The notes under the pieces are model-generated. The model searched no databases. It saw only the letters and a list, made by a program, of their open reading frames with translations, and had not been told where the DNA came from. A stretch of 56,731 nt of DNA from Candidatus Omnitrophota bacterium (GTDB lineage: Bacteria; Omnitrophota; Gorgyraeia; Zapsychrales; Fredricksoniimonadaceae): positions 1-56,731 of the forward strand of contig CAILQW010000041.1 in the NCBI GenBank assembly GCA_903836515.1. The letters run 5' to 3'. The translations under genes and the position numbers were made by a program. Positions 1 to 7,570 of this stretch are shown one piece after another (the first letter of the stretch is position 1; every line of letters begins with the position of its first letter).

Positions 1-170
1 GCGGGAAAGATGTCGTGCGAGATAAATGGCTAAGGTCACAAGGATTTAAAGTGCTGCGATTTTGGAATAATGAGGTGCTCAGCAATTTGGATGGTGTGTA
101 TCAAACTATTGAGGGCCATTTAAATCCCCCCTCCCCGTCCCCCCCCACAGAGGGGGAGGGCTTTAATTAA
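1..170 (+). CDS. C-terminal end of a DUF559-type (endonuclease-like) protein, truncated by the window edge
   Basis: Frame from nt 3 reads GKDVVRDKWLRSQGFKVLRFWNNEVLSNLDGVYQTIEGHLNPPSPSPPTEGEGFN*, which matches the DUF559 tail pattern. Confidence 0.6.
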   Translation, partial: GKDVVRDKWLRSQGFKVLRFWNNEVLSNLDGVYQTIEGHLNPPSPSPPTEGEGFN

Positions 171-272
171 CGCAATCCTCTCAGCTCGCTAAAGATTCAC
201 CATATATTTACCTTTGGGCAGGTTTGACAAGCGCACGAAGTCAGTGTACACTGTTTTCGTGGAGGAATTGGC

Positions 273-491
273 ATGTTAACCAACATCACATTCAGTGTCG
301 ATCCTGTTTTGCTCCGTCAGGCGCGTGACAAGGCTGCCCAGGAACGCAAGGTCCTCAATGTCCTTTTCCGTGAGTGGGTGAGCCAGTACCTGCGCCAGGG
401 GCGGGGCGGGAAATACCGGTCCATGATGAAGAAACTGGGGTATGCTTCTGCGGGAAGAAGATTCACGCGGGAGGAACTCAATGAGCGGTAG
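273..491 (+). CDS. VapB-like antitoxin
   Basis: Small basic ORF overlapping the downstream PIN-domain toxin; MLTNITFSVDPVLLRQARDKAAQERK. Confidence 0.6.
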   Translation: MLTNITFSVDPVLLRQARDKAAQERKVLNVLFREWVSQYLRQGRGGKYRSMMKKLGYASAGRRFTREELNER

Positions 492-903
492 GTATTTCCT
501 CGACACCAACATCCTTGTCTACAGTTTCGATCACTCCTGTCCTGAAAAACAAAAGAGGGCGGTTGGCCTCATTGACGCTGCCATCGAGGACGGCGCCGGG
601 GTGATCAGTTCCCAGGTCGTGCAGGAATTCCTGAATGTGGCCATGCGGAAATTCGCGGTCAAACTTACGCCCCGGGATCTGCGCATGTACCTTGAGGATG
701 TCCTTTTGCCCTTGTGCGCTGTTTATCCCGCCGCCAGGATCTATGCCCGTGCGCTCGATATCAGTGACGAGAGCGGGTATTCCTTTTATGACGCCATGAT
801 CCTGGCCGGGGCCAGGGAGGCCGGGTGCGGGGTGATCTATTCCGAAGACCTCCAGCACGGCCGTACCCTGGGCGGGGTAAAGATCGTTAATCCGTTCACT
901 TAA
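481..903 (+). CDS. VapC-like PIN-domain ribonuclease toxin
   Basis: MSGRYFLDTNILVYSFD...SSQVVQEF...YSFYDAMILAGAREAGCGVIYSEDLQHG; PIN acidic residues. Start moved from 442 to the ATG at 481. Confidence 0.85.
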   Translation: MSGRYFLDTNILVYSFDHSCPEKQKRAVGLIDAAIEDGAGVISSQVVQEFLNVAMRKFAVKLTPRDLRMYLEDVLLPLCAVYPAARIYARALDISDESGYSFYDAMILAGAREAGCGVIYSEDLQHGRTLGGVKIVNPFT

Positions 904-942
904 CGTGCACAGACCCGCGCTCTGAGCCGGTCCAGGAGGCCT

Positions 943-1386
943 ATGAAAGCTGTTATTCAGCGTGTCAAGGAAGCCAAAGTGGTGGTGCAGGGCGAGGTGG
1001 TGGGCGCCATCGGTAAGGGGGTACTCATTTTCCTGGGGGTGGAGAAAGACGACACCGAGGCTGATGCCGAGGCCCTGGCGAAGAAGATCAGCCTGTTGCG
1101 CCTGTTCCCGTCACCGCAAGGCGGCAAAATGGACCTGGCCGCGTTCGAGATCAACGGCGAATTTCTGGTCGTGTCGCAGTTCACCCTGGCCGCAGACCTG
1201 GGCAAGGGGAACAGGCCTTCTTTTGATAATGCCGCCCTGCCTGAAAACGCCGAAAAATTGTATGAATTCTTTATCGCGAAGCTTAAAGCCGTTGGCTCAT
1301 GCCGGGTCGCCACCGGCCGCTTCCGCGCCATGATGGACGTTGCCCTTGTCAATGACGGGCCAGTGACGTTCATCCTTGATCAATGA
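943..1386 (+). CDS. dtd: D-aminoacyl-tRNA deacylase
   Basis: [15 protein letters not shown]...[21 protein letters not shown]...[24 protein letters not shown]. Confidence 0.95.
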   Translation: MKAVIQRVKEAKVVVQGEVVGAIGKGVLIFLGVEKDDTEADAEALAKKISLLRLFPSPQGGKMDLAAFEINGEFLVVSQFTLAADLGKGNRPSFDNAALPENAEKLYEFFIAKLKAVGSCRVATGRFRAMMDVALVNDGPVTFILDQ

Positions 1387-2231
1387 CCTGCGCAGAGCGC
1401 GGGGCTGTGCAGGTCATCGACACCCACGCGCATCTTTATGATGTTCCCGATGTAGCTGGCGCGCTGGAGCAGGCGGCAGAGGCCGGGGTGAGCGACATTA
1501 TCATGCCGGGGGTGGACCTGGCCTCGAACCGGCGGCATCATGAACTGCGTGCGGCGTTTGGCCGGCCGCGCCTGCATCTGGCCCTGGGCCTTCACCCGGG
1601 CAATATTTCCCCTGAAGAGATCGAGTATTGTTTTCCCTATATGCGGGCGCATATGTCCGGGGCTGTGGCAGTTGGCGAGACGGGGCTCGATTTTTCCTAC
1701 ACATCGGTTCGCGCGGATGCGGGAAAGAAGGATGAACAGCGTGCCGTTTTCCGCCGGCATCTTGACCTGGCGCTGGAGTTCAACCTGCCGGTCATTGTGC
1801 ACAGCCGCGGGGCATGGCAGGAGTGCCTGGACATGGTCAAAGCCGCCGGGGTTGTGCGCGCGGATTTTCACTGGTACAGCGGGCCGGAAGATGTGCTCAA
1901 GGGGATCCTTGATGCCGGGTTTGTGATCTCCTGTTCGCCCGCCATCGAGTACAGCGCCGAGGTCCGCCGGGCCGCGCTGTATGCGCCCCTCGAGAGGATC
2001 TTGCTCGAGACCGATACGCCCGTCAAGATCCCGGGTCCCTCCCGTGCGCGCGCACCTTCCACGCCCAAAGATGTCTGGCGCCCCCTGCGGGCTTTGGCCG
2101 CGCTTAAAGGCGTGGACGAATCCCGGGCCCTCACCGCCACCAGCACCCTGGCGCGTTCTTTTTTTGATCTTGACCGTAAATATCCTGGGCATCATGCGTC
2201 CGGTTGTATGGGCCCAGATGAACAAGGTTGA
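1383..2231 (+). CDS. TatD-family hydrolase
   Basis: [41 protein letters not shown] motifs. Confidence 0.9.
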   Translation: MTCAERGAVQVIDTHAHLYDVPDVAGALEQAAEAGVSDIIMPGVDLASNRRHHELRAAFGRPRLHLALGLHPGNISPEEIEYCFPYMRAHMSGAVAVGETGLDFSYTSVRADAGKKDEQRAVFRRHLDLALEFNLPVIVHSRGAWQECLDMVKAAGVVRADFHWYSGPEDVLKGILDAGFVISCSPAIEYSAEVRRAALYAPLERILLETDTPVKIPGPSRARAPSTPKDVWRPLRALAALKGVDESRALTATSTLARSFFDLDRKYPGHHASGCMGPDEQG

Positions 2232-2256
2232 GATAGCTATATTTTTGTGATATTAT
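2228..2256 (+). promoter_or_regulatory. Sigma70-like promoter (TTGAGA-17-TATTAT)
   Basis: -35 at 2228-2233, 17 nt spacer, -10 at 2251-2256; predicted +1 close to the ATG at 2264. Confidence 0.6.
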
Positions 2257-2263
2257 GCCAGCC

Positions 2264-3130
2264 ATGTACACCATTATCGGTAAACAGAATCTGACAGCGA
2301 CCATCCGGCGGCTTGACATCAAGGCCGAGGCGCTGGTGGCGCGGCTGAAGCCCGGCCATTTTGTGGCCATCATGCTGGATCCTGCGTCCCGGCCCATGCC
2401 TTACAATATTTTTGAGGTCGACTGGCGGCGCAAATGCCTGTCCATCATCTTTGAAGAGAACGACGCCCTGACCCGCCGCATGGCGGCCTTGCGGATCAAT
2501 GACACCATCCACCGTGTGGCGGGGCCTTACGGCATGCCGCTTGCCGTTGAAAAAAAGGGAACCATTGTCTGCGTGGGCGAGGGGATCGCGGTGGCGGCTC
2601 TTCTCATGCCGGCGCGCGCGCTCAAACAGGCGGGCAACAAGGTGATCGGTATCTCGGGCTTTGCCTCGCGCAAGACATCGCTTTTCGAAAGCCAGCTTCG
2701 GCTCAATTGCCATCAATTCCATGTGATGTACCAGGACGGGATGCACGACCGCAAAGGCGATGTCATGATCCCCTTTGGGAAAGTGATGGCCGCGGAGCAG
2801 GTGGCCTGCGTTTACGCGGATGTGGCGCCGGGCACCCTGGCCGCCGTGCGGGTCGCGGCTGCGGCCAAAGGCATTCCTGTGGTCGTCAATCTCATGGGGT
2901 TTCTGGATACGTACCAGGCGTTTTACCAGGATCATTCTTTTTTTATGGGCGGCCGCCGGTATTTCCCGGCCGTCGAGGGGATTTTCGTCGATGCCCAGGC
3001 GTTCGACATCAAGGAAGCGGTGCGTGTTGTTACCAGTACACGGGAGTATGTGGCATGCCGGAAGAAAGAACTCGCGTCCTCGCCCCGACAGGGCGTGTTC
3101 GCTCGTTTAAAGAAGTTGTTCTGGGCTTAA
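2264..3130 (+). CDS. PyrK/NfnA-like FAD/NAD-binding subunit lacking the [2Fe-2S] cysteines
   Basis: MYTIIGKQNLTATIRRLDIKAEAL...GHFVAIMLDP..., VCVGEGIAVAALLM Rossmann loop; the C-terminal cluster region has no Cys motif. Confidence 0.7.
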   Translation: MYTIIGKQNLTATIRRLDIKAEALVARLKPGHFVAIMLDPASRPMPYNIFEVDWRRKCLSIIFEENDALTRRMAALRINDTIHRVAGPYGMPLAVEKKGTIVCVGEGIAVAALLMPARALKQAGNKVIGISGFASRKTSLFESQLRLNCHQFHVMYQDGMHDRKGDVMIPFGKVMAAEQVACVYADVAPGTLAAVRVAAAAKGIPVVVNLMGFLDTYQAFYQDHSFFMGGRRYFPAVEGIFVDAQAFDIKEAVRVVTSTREYVACRKKELASSPRQGVFARLKKLFWA

Positions 3131-4389
3131 GCCGCGCGGAAGCGGCCGAGGGGGCGAAGATCTACCTCGAACGTGAACGCGCCCTCAAGGGACGCCCCTG
3201 CCCGCTGGGGACGGATCATCTGGCCGTGCTTCGCCTGGTGGTCAAAGGGGATATGCCCAGGGCTCTGGATCTTTTGTTGACGACCAACCCCATGCCTGAG
3301 GTTACGGGCCGCGTCTGCCCGGAGATTTTCGAGGAAACCCTGTGTCAGAATCGTCATGGTGCGCGGATCAGCCTGCGTGCCATCGAGCGTTTTCTGGGTG
3401 ACAATGTCCGGCCCAGGGATATCCCCGTGCCTTCATCGGGCAAGCCCAGGGCGGCGGTGATCGGTTCAGGCCCCACGGGCCTTTCCGCGGCATGGGCGCT
3501 GGCGCGCGCAGGGCATCGCGTGAGCGTGTTTGAATCCGCGCCTTTCCCGGGCGGGACGCTCTCCTATCGTTGCGGCCCGTTTCAGCTTCCCCCCAGGGCC
3601 CTGCATGGCATCCTGCGGCGTTATCAGGGCGCGGGGATCAGTTTCGTGACAGATTTTTTATTCGGCCGCATGGCGCTTCCCTCCGAATTGCTCGAGCAGG
3701 GTTTTGGTGCGGTGCTTGTCGCCACAGGCGTGAGTTCGGCACAGCCGCTGGACATTCCCGGTGAAGGGGTCGGCGGCGTGATCACGGCGGATGATTTCTT
3801 GAAGTCGGTCAACTGGAGGGGCGAAAATCCCGAGCTGTGGCTGGGGCGTAAGGTGCTGGTGGTGGGTGAGATCGGGCCGGCGTTTGCCGCGGCACGCACG
3901 GCTGTCCGCGCCGGGCGCCAGGTCACGGTCGTTATCCGCGGCACAGAAACCCATGTCCAGGCCAGCCCCATGTTCGTTCGTCACGCGGTTGAAGAAGGGG
4001 TTCAGTTGAAGGCGTTCACCAAACCTGTCCGGGTGCTGGCCGGGCCGGACGGCTGTGTCAACGGGCTGGTCTGCCGCTACCTGGATTACCGCATGGATAC
4101 CCAGGGCCGCATGGTCATGGTCGAAGACGAGGCCGGTGAGTTCACCCTCGAGGCGGATACCCTCATCACCGCCGGAGGCTGGGAGGCCGACACACTTTTT
4201 CTGCGCGATATTCCGGGCCTTGAGTTCAATCCTGACAAGAGCCTGCGCACCAAACCCGAGACCGCGGCCACAGCCATTCCCGGTGTTTTTGCGGCGGGCG
4301 GGGTGGTGGAGCCCGAAATGGCCATGACGGATGTGATTTTGGCCGGCGCGCGCGCCGCGCAGGAGATCGACAGGTACCTGAATGCTTGA
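3055..4389 (+). CDS. GltD/NfnB-like FAD-dependent oxidoreductase with an incomplete N-terminal Fe-S motif
   Basis: AAVIGSGPTGLSAAWALARAGHRVSVFE, PGGTLSYRCGPFQLP, second dinucleotide fold, AIPGVFAAGG; start moved to the ATG at 3055. Confidence 0.75.
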   Translation: MPEERTRVLAPTGRVRSFKEVVLGLSRAEAAEGAKIYLERERALKGRPCPLGTDHLAVLRLVVKGDMPRALDLLLTTNPMPEVTGRVCPEIFEETLCQNRHGARISLRAIERFLGDNVRPRDIPVPSSGKPRAAVIGSGPTGLSAAWALARAGHRVSVFESAPFPGGTLSYRCGPFQLPPRALHGILRRYQGAGISFVTDFLFGRMALPSELLEQGFGAVLVATGVSSAQPLDIPGEGVGGVITADDFLKSVNWRGENPELWLGRKVLVVGEIGPAFAAARTAVRAGRQVTVVIRGTETHVQASPMFVRHAVEEGVQLKAFTKPVRVLAGPDGCVNGLVCRYLDYRMDTQGRMVMVEDEAGEFTLEADTLITAGGWEADTLFLRDIPGLEFNPDKSLRTKPETAATAIPGVFAAGGVVEPEMAMTDVILAGARAAQEIDRYLNA

Positions 4390-4412
4390 ACTCAACGGAG
4401 TGAAGAAATAAT

Positions 4413-4441
4413 TTGTAAATACAACATACATGCTGTATTAT
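4413..4441 (+). promoter_or_regulatory. Promoter of TA module (TTGTAA-17-TATTAT)
   Basis: Consensus-like boxes upstream of 4461. Confidence 0.5.
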
Positions 4442-4460
4442 CTTGTTGGAAGAGTAGTGA

Positions 4461-4814
4461 ATGTTAAAACATATTTATTTCTTTATTGATAATCAAGGAC
4501 GCAGTCCTGTGGAGCAAGCGTTAAAAGAGCTTTCTCAAAAAGAAGACATGAAAGTCAGGGCGTATCTGAAAATCCTGAAGGAATGCGGGCATGCTCTTCA
4601 TCGGCCGATAGCTGATTATTTAGGAGACGGCATTTATGAATTACGACCGCAAAGTCATCGTGTTTTTTCTTTTTTCTTTTTTGGGGATTCGGCAATTCTA
4701 CTTCATGTAATCAGAAAGAAAACAGACAAGATCCCGGCCAATGACCTTCTGCTGTGCATTAAGCGAAAGAAAGAGGTCGAAGCATTAAAGAATATTAAAG
4801 AAATTGATGAATAA
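4461..4814 (+). CDS. HigB/RelE-superfamily (Gp49-like) toxin
   Basis: FFIDNQGRSPVEQALKELSQKED...LGDGIYELRPQSHRVFSFFFFGDSAILLHVIRKKTDKIP. Confidence 0.8.
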   Translation: MLKHIYFFIDNQGRSPVEQALKELSQKEDMKVRAYLKILKECGHALHRPIADYLGDGIYELRPQSHRVFSFFFFGDSAILLHVIRKKTDKIPANDLLLCIKRKKEVEALKNIKEIDE

Positions 4815-5154
4815 GAAGGAGCCTCTTATGGCAAATGTTTCTATAAGAAAAGCCGATCACTTGTTGAACGAACAAGCAATGCCCCCTGAGTTCCGCCGGG
4901 GCTTTCAGAGTGAATACGCTAAAGTCCTTTTAACACAAAAGATTGCTGAAATAAGAAAGAAAAGTCATATCAATCAAAAAACATTGGCACATCGTCTGGG
5001 AGTGTCCCAACAAGTTGTTTCCAGAATTGAAACAGGTGAAAATAATAATCTTACCATTGACACATTAGCGCAACTTGCGCGGGCATTAGGACATACAGTC
5101 AGAATTTCGTTTCATAAGGCTTCTGCGAAAGATGTCGCTCTTGAGGTTGCCTGA
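4804..5154 (+). CDS. XRE-family HTH antitoxin
   Basis: ISQ-type HTH: HINQKTLAHRLGVSQQVVSRIETGENNNLTIDTLAQLARALG; overlaps the toxin gene. Confidence 0.85.
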   Translation: MMNKKEPLMANVSIRKADHLLNEQAMPPEFRRGFQSEYAKVLLTQKIAEIRKKSHINQKTLAHRLGVSQQVVSRIETGENNNLTIDTLAQLARALGHTVRISFHKASAKDVALEVA

Positions 5155-5200
5155 CAGGATGCTGTTGGAAAGTTGCTTCAATTTCGGACGAGAACAAGGT

Positions 5201-5974
5201 ATGAATAAGGCAATATTTAATAAAGTCAATTTTCACAAGACCGTCATGCTCACCGCCTATGACTATCCCACGGCCGTACTCGTGGCGCGTGCGGGGGTGG
5301 ACATGATCCTGGTGGGAGATTCCCTGGCCAACGTTGTTTTGGGTCTTGATGCCACAACCCAGATCGGCATGGATGAAATGATGCATCACGCCAGGGCGGT
5401 CTGCCGCGGGGCGGGTCAGGTGCCGGTTGTGGCGGACATGCCGTTTGAGGCGTATCAGCCGGAAGGCGCGGACGCGGTGCGCCATGCCCGGCGTTTGATC
5501 GAGGCGGGCTGTGCCGCGGTCAAGGTCGAATGGTTTGCCGGGATTGAAGCGGTGATCCGGTTGTTGCGGGCTGACGGGATCGAGGTGATGGGGCATGCGG
5601 GGTTGACGCCGCAGACTGCGGTCGATTTCAAGGTCCAGGGCCGCGATGCGGCATCGGCGGCGGCTATCCTGGAGCAAGCCAGGGCGATGGCAGCGGCCGG
5701 ATGCTTTGCGGTCGTCCTGGAATGTGTGCCTGAAGGGCTCGCCCGGGAGATCACAGGCGCATTGAAAGTCCCGACCATCGGCATCGGCGCCGGCAAATTT
5801 TGCGACGGCCAGGTCCTGGTCCTGCATGACATGCTGGGCTTGAATGACCGCAAGGTCCCGCGGTTCGTGAAGAAATACGCGGATGCCTCCGGCCTGATCC
5901 TTAATGCCGTCCGCCAGTATAAGGAAGAAGTCATTTCAGGCAAGTTCCCCGCGCCAGAGCATACTTTTCATTAA
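5201..5974 (+). CDS. panB: 3-methyl-2-oxobutanoate hydroxymethyltransferase
   Basis: VMLTAYDYPTAVLVARAGVDMILVGDSLANVVLG, VVADMPFEAY, AVKVEW, GHAGLTPQ; start at the ATG at 5201. Confidence 0.95.
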   Translation: MNKAIFNKVNFHKTVMLTAYDYPTAVLVARAGVDMILVGDSLANVVLGLDATTQIGMDEMMHHARAVCRGAGQVPVVADMPFEAYQPEGADAVRHARRLIEAGCAAVKVEWFAGIEAVIRLLRADGIEVMGHAGLTPQTAVDFKVQGRDAASAAAILEQARAMAAAGCFAVVLECVPEGLAREITGALKVPTIGIGAGKFCDGQVLVLHDMLGLNDRKVPRFVKKYADASGLILNAVRQYKEEVISGKFPAPEHTFH

Positions 5975-6018
5975 GCAAGCACGTGTCATTTCGAGGAAAC
6001 GCATTTTTGATAACTCCC

Positions 6019-6046
6019 TTGCAATTTAAGACCTCTTTGTTACAAT
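6019..6046 (+). promoter_or_regulatory. Promoter of glyS (TTGCAA-16-TACAAT)
   Basis: Boxes 10 nt upstream of the start codon. Confidence 0.55.
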
Positions 6047-6056
6047 ACTCGGAATT

Positions 6057-7370
6057 ATGAACAAGCCTGAATTGATGGACAAGGTCGTTGCCCTCTGCAA
6101 ACGACGCGGTTTTATATTTCCCTCTTCCGAGATCTACGGCGGTTTGAACGGTGCCTGGGATTACGGCCCGATGGGCGCGGAGCTCAAGCGCAATGTCAAG
6201 AACGCCTGGTGGAAAGCCATGATCCAGGGGCGTGACGACATGGTCGGCCTCGACGCGGCCATCCTCATGCACCCCAAGACCTGGGAAGCCTCCGGCCATA
6301 CCGCGAATTTCGCGGACATGCTGGTTGATTGTAAAAATACCACCTGTGGCAAACGCCTGCGCGCCGATCATCTCAAGGAAGGCAAATGCCCGGATTGCGG
6401 CGGCACGTCCTTCACCGAAGCGCGCGCGTTTAACCTTATGCTGAGGACCGCCCTGGGCGCCATGGAAGATTCCAGTTCCGTGGTTTATATGCGCCCGGAA
6501 ACGGCACAGGGCATTTTCGTCAACTTCGCCAATGTCCTGGATGCGACCCACCGCAAGCTTCCTTTTGGCATCGGCCAGATCGGCAAATCTTTCCGTAACG
6601 AGATCACTCCCGGCAATTTCACCTTCCGCACCCGCGAGTTCGAGCAGATGGAGATCGAGTATTTCTGCCGTCCTGGGGAAGCGGAGGAACGCTACCGCCA
6701 CTGGATCGACACGCGCCTCCAGTGGTACCTCGATCTGGGCCTGACTAAAGCCAATCTGCGCCTGCGTGAACACGGCAAGGACGAGCTGGCGCATTACGCG
6801 GCCGGGTGCACGGATGTCGAGTATTTGTTTCCCTTTGGCTGGTCGGAACTTGAAGGGGTGGCCAACCGCACGGATTATGATTTGAAACAGCACGCGCAGT
6901 TTTCGGGCAAGAACCTCATGTACGATGACCCGGTGACGCATGAAAAGTTTTATCCTTACGTGATCGAACCGTCGGGCGGCTGTGACCGCGGCACGCTCGC
7001 CTTTTTGACCGATGCCTATCACGAGGAGCAGGTCAACGACGGCACGCGCGTGGTCATGAAGTTCCATCCGGCACTGGCACCTGTCAAGGTTGCGATTTTC
7101 CCGTTGCTCAAGAAGAATGCGGATCTTGTGACGCTGGCCAAGTCGATCAAGACCGATTTGAAGAAGGATTGGAATTGCGTGTACGATGACACCGGCGCGA
7201 TCGGCAAGCTTTACCGCCGTCAGGACGAGATCGGCACGCCCTTTTGCGTGACGGTCGACGTGCAGTCCCTGGAGGACCGGCAGGTGACCGTGCGTGAGCG
7301 CGACACCATGCAGCAGGCCCGCGTTCCTGTTGATAATCTAAAAAATTATTTGCGCGATCGTTTGGCGTGA
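6057..7370 (+). CDS. glyS: Glycyl-tRNA synthetase (class II dimeric type)
   Basis: GFIFPSSEIYGGLNGAWDYGPMGAELKRN..., RPETAQGIFVNF, GKSFRNEITPGNFTFRTREFEQMEIEYF, EPSGGCDRGTLAFL. Confidence 0.95.
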   Translation: MNKPELMDKVVALCKRRGFIFPSSEIYGGLNGAWDYGPMGAELKRNVKNAWWKAMIQGRDDMVGLDAAILMHPKTWEASGHTANFADMLVDCKNTTCGKRLRADHLKEGKCPDCGGTSFTEARAFNLMLRTALGAMEDSSSVVYMRPETAQGIFVNFANVLDATHRKLPFGIGQIGKSFRNEITPGNFTFRTREFEQMEIEYFCRPGEAEERYRHWIDTRLQWYLDLGLTKANLRLREHGKDELAHYAAGCTDVEYLFPFGWSELEGVANRTDYDLKQHAQFSGKNLMYDDPVTHEKFYPYVIEPSGGCDRGTLAFLTDAYHEEQVNDGTRVVMKFHPALAPVKVAIFPLLKKNADLVTLAKSIKTDLKKDWNCVYDDTGAIGKLYRRQDEIGTPFCVTVDVQSLEDRQVTVRERDTMQQARVPVDNLKNYLRDRLA

Positions 7371-7388
7371 TGATGGGGAATGTCATGA

Positions 7389-7456
7389 TGTGAAAAATCC
7401 CATGGTGTGAAAAATCCCATGGTGTGAAAAATCCCATGGTGTGAAAAATCCCATGG
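7389..7456. repeat. Tandem repeat, 4 x 17 bp (TGTGAAAAATCCCATGG)
   Basis: Four identical consecutive units counted in the sequence. Confidence 0.95.
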
Positions 7457-7463
7457 TGTGTAG

Positions 7464-7484
7464 GGGCGGGTCTTAGACCCGCCC
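7464..7484. repeat. Palindromic element family B (GGGCGGGTC-TTA-GACCCGCCC)
   Basis: Perfect 9-bp arms; same arms at 12149 and 13696. Confidence 0.9.
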
Positions 7485-7520
7485 GTACATGCGTTGGCCG
7501 TATATGCGTCGTTGGTGTAG

Positions 7521-7541
7521 GGGCGGCCCGGTGGGTCGCCC
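7521..7541. repeat. Related palindromic element (GGGCGGCCC-GGT-GGGTCGCCC)
   Basis: Inverted arms with one G-U-type mismatch; same TGTAG prefix as family B. Confidence 0.7.
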
Positions 7542-7570
7542 GATAAAATAAAAAAGAAGGAGCAGGACAG

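Noticed and set aside
2707-3054. Upstream part of the 560-aa ORF
   Set aside because: Out-of-frame overlap with the preceding flavoprotein gene; domain similarity begins after the ATG at 3055.
7389-7456. Tandem 17-bp units as a CRISPR array
   Set aside because: Units are contiguous with no spacers.
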